Assembly: GCA_964437515.1 (NCBI GenBank)
Contig: CAYTHB010000052.1
Span: 1 to 19,220 of the forward strand
DNA: 19,220 nucleotides
Direction of reading: 5' to 3'
Source: Sterolibacterium sp964437515
GTDB lineage: Bacteria; Pseudomonadota; Gammaproteobacteria; Burkholderiales; Rhodocyclaceae
The position numbers and the translations under genes were made by a program. The notes below the pieces were generated by a model. It saw nothing but the letters and a program-made list of their open reading frames with translations. It ran no database searches and had not been told where the DNA came from. Positions 14,792-19,220 of this stretch are shown in pieces. Position 1 is the stretch's first letter, and each line of letters opens with the position of its first letter.

Positions 14792-15338
14792 GCCACAAGC
14801 AGAAAAAGCCAGTAGCCCAGAAGCCCGCTTTGTGCAGATGTTAATTCAGCGCTGCCAGCAAGACAAAGGCTTGGCCGCCCGCCTGCGTCGTGCTGATAAC
14901 CCCAGCACCGAATACCAAAGTTGGGACTTTTTAGCCAGTTTTGGCATCGACCTGGAAAAACCCCACCAGCGCCTGCCCTATATCACCGTGGCAGCAGCGC
15001 TGGCTAAAGCCAAGGCCGATAAAAATGGCAGCCTCAAACTAGGCCGCGCCATAGCCGACTGCTACAGCGACGGCAACCAAAGTGACCAGGCCAAAGCCAA
15101 GCTGCGCCGCGTGCTGGCCTGCGATGAGCTGCCCGAACTCTGCCGTGTACTGCGCCCCGTGCTGGCATTGATTGACAGTCGCGTGGCCCAGCCGCTGGAC
15201 TTTGTGGATTTACTCACGCAACTGCGCCGCTTTGCCTACGGTGGCGACAGCGCACAAAGAGTCAAAGCGCAGTGGGCGCAATCCTTCTACGGCAAACAAG
15301 CCGACAGCGCCGCCCAGTCACAGGAGGCCACGGCATGA
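14784..15338 (+). CDS. cse2: Cascade small subunit Cse2 (CasB)
   Basis: A 184-residue all-helical small subunit present as a dimer in type I-E Cascade, where it stabilises the R-loop. The sequence contains the basic-aromatic pattern usual in Cse2 (AARLRRADNPSTEYQSWDFL near residue 30 and FVDLLTQLRRFA near residue 140). Length and position directly after cas8e agree with the family. It overlaps cas8e by eight bases and cas6e by four (ATGA). Confidence 0.92.
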   Translation: MSEPQAEKASSPEARFVQMLIQRCQQDKGLAARLRRADNPSTEYQSWDFLASFGIDLEKPHQRLPYITVAAALAKAKADKNGSLKLGRAIADCYSDGNQSDQAKAKLRRVLACDELPELCRVLRPVLALIDSRVAQPLDFVDLLTQLRRFAYGGDSAQRVKAQWAQSFYGKQADSAAQSQEATA

Positions 15339-15991
15339 GCTTGATTGCCAGTGTCTTGCACCTCAGTCGTGCCGACATTAAAACCTTGGGTATTAGCGAC
15401 CCCTATTCCCTGCACCGTACCGTGTATAGCCTGTATGACGATGTGCGCAGCGATGCCGACAAAGCCGGTAGCCAGGCCAGCGGTATTTTGTATGCCGACC
15501 GTGGCGGCGATTTCCATGGCCGCAAAATTCTGCTCTTGGCCAACCGCTCACCCGCCGAGCAAGCCCGCAGCAATCACGGCCTCGCAGCGGGTCAGGTGGA
15601 AAGCAAAGTGATTGCGGATAATTTTTTGAGCCATACGCGTTATGGCTTCAAAGTCATCGTCAACCCCACGCGGCGTGACAGCAAAAGCCGCAAACTCCTG
15701 CCTGTCAAAGGCCGCGATGCCATTGCAAAGTGGTTTATGGAGCGCGGCCCAGCCAGCTGGGGCTTTGCCATAGAGCCTCAGCACCTGCAAATCGACAAAG
15801 TCGAGGTCTTACAGTTCAAAGGCAAAGACCAACAGCCCATCACTTTGGCGCAGGCTCATATCCAAGGCCAGTTACAAGTCACCGATGCCCAGCAGTTCCA
15901 GTGCAGCTTTGCCCAGGGCATAGGCCGGGGTCGCAGCTTTGGCTGTGGCCTGCTGCAAATCGTTCCCATGATTGATAGTCCTTTCGCTTGA
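15335..15991 (+). CDS. cas6e: CRISPR RNA endoribonuclease Cas6e (CasE/Cse3)
   Basis: A 218-residue Cas6e that cleaves the repeat hairpin in pre-crRNA and stays on the 3' handle as part of Cascade. The candidate active-site segment SDPYSLHRTVY holds His27 (with Tyr24), matching the YxLH pattern of the family. The C-terminal glycine-rich loop GIGRGRSFGCGLLQI is the RNA-binding motif. The start is the ATG inside the ATGA overlap with the cse2 stop. An upstream in-frame start would extend through cse2. The gene lies between cse2 and cas7e, not after cas5e as in E. coli. Confidence 0.95.
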   Translation: MSLIASVLHLSRADIKTLGISDPYSLHRTVYSLYDDVRSDADKAGSQASGILYADRGGDFHGRKILLLANRSPAEQARSNHGLAAGQVESKVIADNFLSHTRYGFKVIVNPTRRDSKSRKLLPVKGRDAIAKWFMERGPASWGFAIEPQHLQIDKVEVLQFKGKDQQPITLAQAHIQGQLQVTDAQQFQCSFAQGIGRGRSFGCGLLQIVPMIDSPFA

Positions 15992-16023
15992 TTCTTTATT
16001 CCAATATCCCAAGGAGATTCCTT

Positions 16024-17055
16024 ATGAACAACCTGAATAAAAACACCCGCATCGAGTTCCACATCCTGCAATCCTTTCCCGTCACCTGCTTGAACCGCGA
16101 CGATGTCGGTGCGCCCAAGACCGCTGTCGTCGGTGGTGTCACCCGCGCCCGCGTCAGCTCGCAATGCTGGAAACGTCAAGTACGGCTGGCCATGCCTGAT
16201 TTCGGTATCAAACTGGCCATGCGCACCAAGCAATCGGCCGGCATTTTTGCCAAAGCCTGCTTAGCGGCAGGTGCCACTGACGAGCAAGCCCAAACCTGCG
16301 GAAGCAAACTGGCCGAACTCATCATTGACGACACCCTGCTTTTCATCAGCGACACCGAAGCCGCCGCTTTTGCTGCCTATGCTCAGGAAAACGGCTTTGA
16401 TCCTGCCAAACTCAAAGACAAAGAGCTGGCCAAGATCGCCAAAAAAGCCATCAACCCCGCAGTAGATGCACTGGACATCGCCCTCTTTGGCCGCATGGTG
16501 GCCAAAGCGGCAGACATGAACATCGAAGCTGCGGCATCCTTTGCCCACGCCATCTCCACCCACAAAGTCAGCAATGAGATTGAGTTTTTTACTGCGCTGG
16601 ACGATCTGGCCGAAGAGCCTGGCTCTGCGCACATGGGCAGCCTGGAATTCAACTCCGCCACCTACTACCGCTACATCAGCCTGGATGTAGGCCAGTTAGC
16701 GCAAACACTGGGTGAGGGTGCAGATCTGCAAGCTGCCATTGCTGCCTTTACCAAAGCCCTGTTTGTGGCTGTGCCCAGTGCCCGCCAAACCACCCAGTCA
16801 GGTGCCAGCCCCTGGGAGTTTGCCCGCGTCATGGTGCGTCAAGGCCAGCGCCTGCAAGTGCCGTTTGAGCAGCCTGTCAAAGCCAAAGGCGCAGGCTATT
16901 TGCAACCCAGTATTGACGATCTGAAAAGCTACCTCGACAAAAAAGAAAAACTTAGCGGCTCACTCTTTGGCAAGCTCGGTGCATATGACTGGGGTGAAGA
17001 TGAAAACTTCAGCATCGACGACTTGATTAGCAAGCTGCAAAGCCATGTGAAGTGA
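16024..17055 (+). CDS. cas7e: Cascade backbone subunit Cas7e (CasC/Cse4)
   Basis: A 343-residue RAMP protein that polymerises (six copies in E. coli Cascade) along the crRNA spacer. Family segments include the N-terminal IEFHILQSFPVTCLNRDDVG and GAPKTAVVGGVTRARVSSQ followed by CWKRQVR. Further on are GSLEFNSATYYRYISLDVGQL and VPSARQTTQSGASPWEFARV. The ATG at 16024 has AGGAG (16011-16015) at good spacing. An open frame runs 12 codons further upstream without support. It stands 32 bp after cas6e and 10 bp before cas5e. Confidence 0.96.
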   Translation: MNNLNKNTRIEFHILQSFPVTCLNRDDVGAPKTAVVGGVTRARVSSQCWKRQVRLAMPDFGIKLAMRTKQSAGIFAKACLAAGATDEQAQTCGSKLAELIIDDTLLFISDTEAAAFAAYAQENGFDPAKLKDKELAKIAKKAINPAVDALDIALFGRMVAKAADMNIEAAASFAHAISTHKVSNEIEFFTALDDLAEEPGSAHMGSLEFNSATYYRYISLDVGQLAQTLGEGADLQAAIAAFTKALFVAVPSARQTTQSGASPWEFARVMVRQGQRLQVPFEQPVKAKGAGYLQPSIDDLKSYLDKKEKLSGSLFGKLGAYDWGEDENFSIDDLISKLQSHVK

Positions 17056-17065
17056 GGGTGGGTTT

Positions 17066-17827
17066 ATGAACAACCCCTATTTACTGCTCTGGCTGGAAGC
17101 GCCGCTGCAAGCCTGGGGCCATGACTCCAAGTTTGGCCGCCGCGACAGCTTGGACTTCCCCACCAAGTCGGGTGTATTGGGCTTGCTCTGCTGCGCCCGT
17201 GGTGCGGGTGGTGAGGAAGCCGACTGGCTGGCAGCCTGGGCCGACTTGGATATGCAAGTCACCAGTTTTGTGCCGCGCAACCGCCAAGGCCAGCCCATGC
17301 CACGTCTGCCCATGCTGCGTGACTTTCACATGGTGGGCAGTGGCTACGACGATAAAGACCCGTGGCAAACCCTGCTCATCCCTAAAAAAAGTGATGGCGG
17401 TAAAGCCGTGGGCGGTGGCACCAAAATGACCTACCGTTACTATCTGCAAGACATGGCCTTTGCCGTGGCGCTGCAAGCCCCGCAAGCCCACCTAGAAGAT
17501 GCCATAGCCGCCTTGCAAGCGCCAGTGTGGGATTTATATCTGGGGCGTAAAAACTGCGCCCCGACCGAGTTTATCTACCAAGGCGTATTTGATACGGCAG
17601 AGCAGGCGCAGGCAGCAGCGCACAGCCTGGCCGATGGCAAAAGCCGCAGCGCCTGCCAGCACATCCTGCAAGGCGAGCATGAGGGTGAAGTCATCACCCT
17701 CAACGATGTGCCCGTGCAACTAGGCCAGCGTAAACAATACCGTGACCGCCGCGTTACGGTGCAAGGGGCTGAGTTTAACGAGCCTGAGGAGCTGAAAAAG
17801 CCTGAACAGGGCGGGGCACAGGAGTAA
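17066..17827 (+). CDS. cas5e: Cascade subunit Cas5e (CasD)
   Basis: A 253-residue RAMP subunit that caps the 5' handle of the crRNA in Cascade. Typical sequence: LLLWLEAPLQAWGHDSKFG at the N-terminus, then DSLDFPTKSGVLGLLCCARG, then RYYLQDMAFAVALQ and DLYLGRKNCAPTEFIYQGVF. The C-terminus carries QYRDRRVT. Length is as expected. GTGAGGG precedes the ATG. The stop is followed after five bases by cas1e. Confidence 0.95.
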   Translation: MNNPYLLLWLEAPLQAWGHDSKFGRRDSLDFPTKSGVLGLLCCARGAGGEEADWLAAWADLDMQVTSFVPRNRQGQPMPRLPMLRDFHMVGSGYDDKDPWQTLLIPKKSDGGKAVGGGTKMTYRYYLQDMAFAVALQAPQAHLEDAIAALQAPVWDLYLGRKNCAPTEFIYQGVFDTAEQAQAAAHSLADGKSRSACQHILQGEHEGEVITLNDVPVQLGQRKQYRDRRVTVQGAEFNEPEELKKPEQGGAQE

Positions 17828-17832
17828 GCGCC

Positions 17833-18708
17833 ATGGCCGGAGCAGAACGCTTATTCGTCAAAATCACCCGCGAATCACTGCCGCAGGTCAAAGACAAATA
17901 CCCGTTTATCTATCTGGAGCGAGGTCGACTGGAAATTGATGACAGCAGCGTGAAATGGGTGGATTGCGAAGCCAATGTGGTGCCCCTGCCTGTAGCCACA
18001 CTCAATGCCCTTTTGCTTGGACCGGGCACGACTGTTACGCATGACGCCGTTAAAACCGCCACCGCTGCCAACTGCGCCATCTGCTGGGTGGGGGAAGATA
18101 GCTTGTTGTTTTATGCCGCAGGATTCTTGCCCACCGCAGACACCCGCAACCTAAAGCAGCAAATCACCTTGGCAGCGCATCCTGAAAAAGCACTGGAAGT
18201 AGCGCGTCGCATGTTTGCCCGCCGCTTTCCAGAAGCGGGCTTAGAAGATAAATCGCTCAAAGAAATGATGGGCATGGAAGGCCACCGGGTGCGCAGCATT
18301 TACCAGACCAAAGCTGAAGAGTATGGCGTAGGCTGGAAAGGTCGCAGTTTCACACCGGGCAAGTTCGAAACCAGCGACATAACGAATCAGATACTGACAT
18401 CGACCAATGCCGCGCTATACGGCATTCTCTGTTCAGCTGTTCACAGCCTCGGCTATTCACCACATATCGGTTTCATTCATTCCGGTAGCCCATTGCCGTT
18501 TGTGTACGATCTGGCTGATCTTTACAAGGAGGAACTCTGTATAGACATGGCCTTTGCCATGACCAGAGAATTGGCAGGCCGCTATGACAAGCATAGAGTC
18601 GCTGCAGCTTTTCGTGAGCGCGTCATCAAAACAGATCTGCTGGCCAATGTGGCCACTGATATTGCTGCCATGCTGGGAAATGTCCGTGCTCATCGTCATC
18701 GCCAATGA
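17833..18708 (+). CDS. cas1: CRISPR integrase Cas1, type I-E
   Basis: A 291-residue Cas1 that, with Cas2, inserts new spacers at the leader end of the array. Catalytic metal ligands are present: Glu149 (GMEGHRVRSIY), His216 and Asp229 (HIGFIHSGSPLPFVYDLAD), with Asp226 also present. Each of Glu149, His216, Asp226 and Asp229 is exactly eight positions after the E. coli equivalents Glu141, His208, Asp218 and Asp221. The N-terminal GPGTTVTHDAVKTATAANC is typical. AGGAG lies upstream of the ATG. From about 18380 the codon choice (ATA, AGA, TCA) drifts from that of the upstream cas genes. The last 29 bases overlap cas2. Confidence 0.96.
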   Translation: MAGAERLFVKITRESLPQVKDKYPFIYLERGRLEIDDSSVKWVDCEANVVPLPVATLNALLLGPGTTVTHDAVKTATAANCAICWVGEDSLLFYAAGFLPTADTRNLKQQITLAAHPEKALEVARRMFARRFPEAGLEDKSLKEMMGMEGHRVRSIYQTKAEEYGVGWKGRSFTPGKFETSDITNQILTSTNAALYGILCSAVHSLGYSPHIGFIHSGSPLPFVYDLADLYKEELCIDMAFAMTRELAGRYDKHRVAAAFRERVIKTDLLANVATDIAAMLGNVRAHRHRQ

Positions 18709-18973
18709 CCTGCCCCCCGCTGTACGCGGTCGCATGAAGTTATGGTTCATCGAACCCCGTCCCAATGTCTTTGTTTCAGGCATCAAAGACTCGGTGGCCA
18801 CCACGGTAGTGGACTATCTCTATAAACATTGCCCGGCAGAGTCTGGCGTACTGCTGATACGTTCCATACCTCAACAGCCCGGATTCGAGATCCGCAGCAT
18901 CGGCCCCCCGCGTAAACCGGTGGTCACCCTCTCAGGTCTGCAGCTCATCCTGGAAACCCTGAAAACTCCATAA
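18680..18973 (+). CDS. cas2: CRISPR-associated Cas2, type I-E
   Basis: A 97-residue Cas2 of the I-E (CasF-like) subgroup, the structural partner of Cas1 in spacer integration. The sequence starts MSVLIVIANDLPPAVRGRM, similar to E. coli Cas2 (VPPRLRGRL). It also has FIEPRPNVFVSGI and a C-terminal PVVTLSGLQLIL strand. The start ATG lies inside cas1, giving a 29-base overlap. The frame is open further upstream, but only this start gives the conserved N-terminus. The stop is followed by a 47-bp leader and the array. Confidence 0.93.
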   Translation: MSVLIVIANDLPPAVRGRMKLWFIEPRPNVFVSGIKDSVATTVVDYLYKHCPAESGVLLIRSIPQQPGFEIRSIGPPRKPVVTLSGLQLILETLKTP

Positions 18974-19020
18974 CCCACTACATGTAGTGTTCAAAGCGAA
19001 GTTTTTTACTATATGCTGCT
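18974..19020 (+). promoter_or_regulatory. CRISPR leader (between cas2 and first repeat)
   Basis: A 47-bp sequence between the cas2 stop and the first repeat, where array transcription and spacer integration normally start. It opens with a 14-bp perfect palindrome (18976-18989) and then becomes AT-rich, with a T6 run (19002-19007) and TATATG just before the first repeat. A convincing sigma-70 promoter or IHF site could not be fixed by eye. The promoter could extend back into cas2. Confidence 0.7.
18976..18989. repeat. 14-bp perfect palindrome CACTACATGTAGTG in the leader
   Basis: CACTACATGTAGTG is its own reverse complement and begins two bases after the cas2 stop. It could bind a dimeric regulator or act in Cas1-Cas2 leader recognition. 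It is too short and has no loop for an intrinsic terminator. Confidence 0.7.
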
Positions 19021-19220
19021 GTCTTCCCCACGCCCGTGGGGGTGTTTCTTACCTAAAGCCGCTTTTTGGTGCCCCGCATATGGTCTTCCCCACGCCCGTG
19101 GGGGTGTTTCCATTTCAAGTTCCGCACGTTCGGCATACCCGCAGTCTTCCCCACGCCCGTGGGGGTGTTTCTAATTCTTCTTCTGGTCAAAAAGTTCCGG
19201 CCTCGTCTTCCCCACGCCCG
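19021..19220 (+). CRISPR. Type I-E CRISPR array, leader end, truncated by the window
   Basis: Repeats of 28 bp are at 19021-19048, 19083-19110 and 19144-19171. A fourth (16 bases) is at 19205-19220, where the window ends. All visible copies are identical. Each repeat begins GTCTTCCCCACG, has the inverted core CCCCAC-GCCC-GTGGGG (the Cas6e hairpin), and ends GGTGTTTC. Spacers are 19049-19082 (34 bp), 19111-19143 (33 bp) and 19172-19204 (33 bp). The repeat length, stem and GTxTTCCCC start fit type I-E, and the leader side is next to cas2 as expected. Spacer targets cannot be identified here. Confidence 0.97.

Noticed and set aside
17153..17179. CRISPR-repeat-like stretch (CTTCCCCAC ... GGGTGT) inside cas5e
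   Set aside because: It resembles the array repeat at both ends, but it encodes the conserved Cas5 segment DFPTKSGVLG and lacks the stem-forming complement, so it is coding coincidence.
18990..19015. Possible sigma-70 promoter or IHF site in the CRISPR leader (TTCAAA, TACTAT, TATATG)
   Set aside because: The hexamers match poorly and the spacing is 11-14 bp. The IHF consensus has several mismatches.

Overview
The window reads as chromosomal DNA of a proteobacterium, most likely beta- or gammaproteobacterial. The glutaminyl-tRNA synthetase is of bacterial GlnRS type with an extended N-terminus that I associate with betaproteobacteria and some gammaproteobacteria. Electron-transfer flavoprotein, class-3-like aldehyde dehydrogenase and type I-E Cas genes fit that picture. 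I cannot name a genus from sequence alone.

Left part (1-6720), ordinary metabolism. On the + strand lie the 3' part of a nitronate monooxygenase-like flavoprotein (cut by the window edge), a 98-residue unknown protein and an electron-transfer flavoprotein beta subunit. This run ends at a perfect 12-bp-stem hairpin between convergent genes. On the - strand follow, in transcription order, an aldehyde dehydrogenase, glnS, and 15 bp after glnS a condensation-superfamily acyltransferase-like protein.

Middle part (6838-10310), accessory. A 92-residue conserved-type hypothetical and a WYL-domain transcription regulator are on the - strand. Divergent from the regulator are a cytosolic von Willebrand factor A protein with a complete MIDAS and a 139-residue unknown protein. 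The same 17-bp inverted repeat, GGCTCA-N5-TGAGCC, stands upstream of the VWA gene and upstream of the 92-residue gene. In both places it is in the same orientation and exactly 10 bp from a -10-like hexamer. A third, imperfect copy lies just upstream of the regulator's start. This looks like a small WYL-controlled regulon and is the least ordinary signal in the window. Its function is unknown.

Right part (10311-19220), a complete type I-E CRISPR-Cas locus on the + strand. After a 340-bp gene-free, partly AT-rich stretch come cas3 (TTG start), cas8e/cse1, cse2, cas6e, cas7e, cas5e, cas1e and cas2e. The genes are tightly packed or overlapping. A 47-bp leader, which opens with a perfect 14-bp palindrome, is followed by a CRISPR array with 28-bp repeats. 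Three repeats, three spacers and 16 bases of a fourth repeat are visible before the window ends. The Cas proteins keep their key motifs: Cas3 HD and helicase motifs, Cas6e His, and the Cas1 Glu/His/Asp set. The system is therefore predicted to be functional for processing, interference and adaptation. The cas6e gene sits between cse2 and cas7e instead of after cas5e as in E. coli.

No tRNA, rRNA, transposase or integrase gene was seen.
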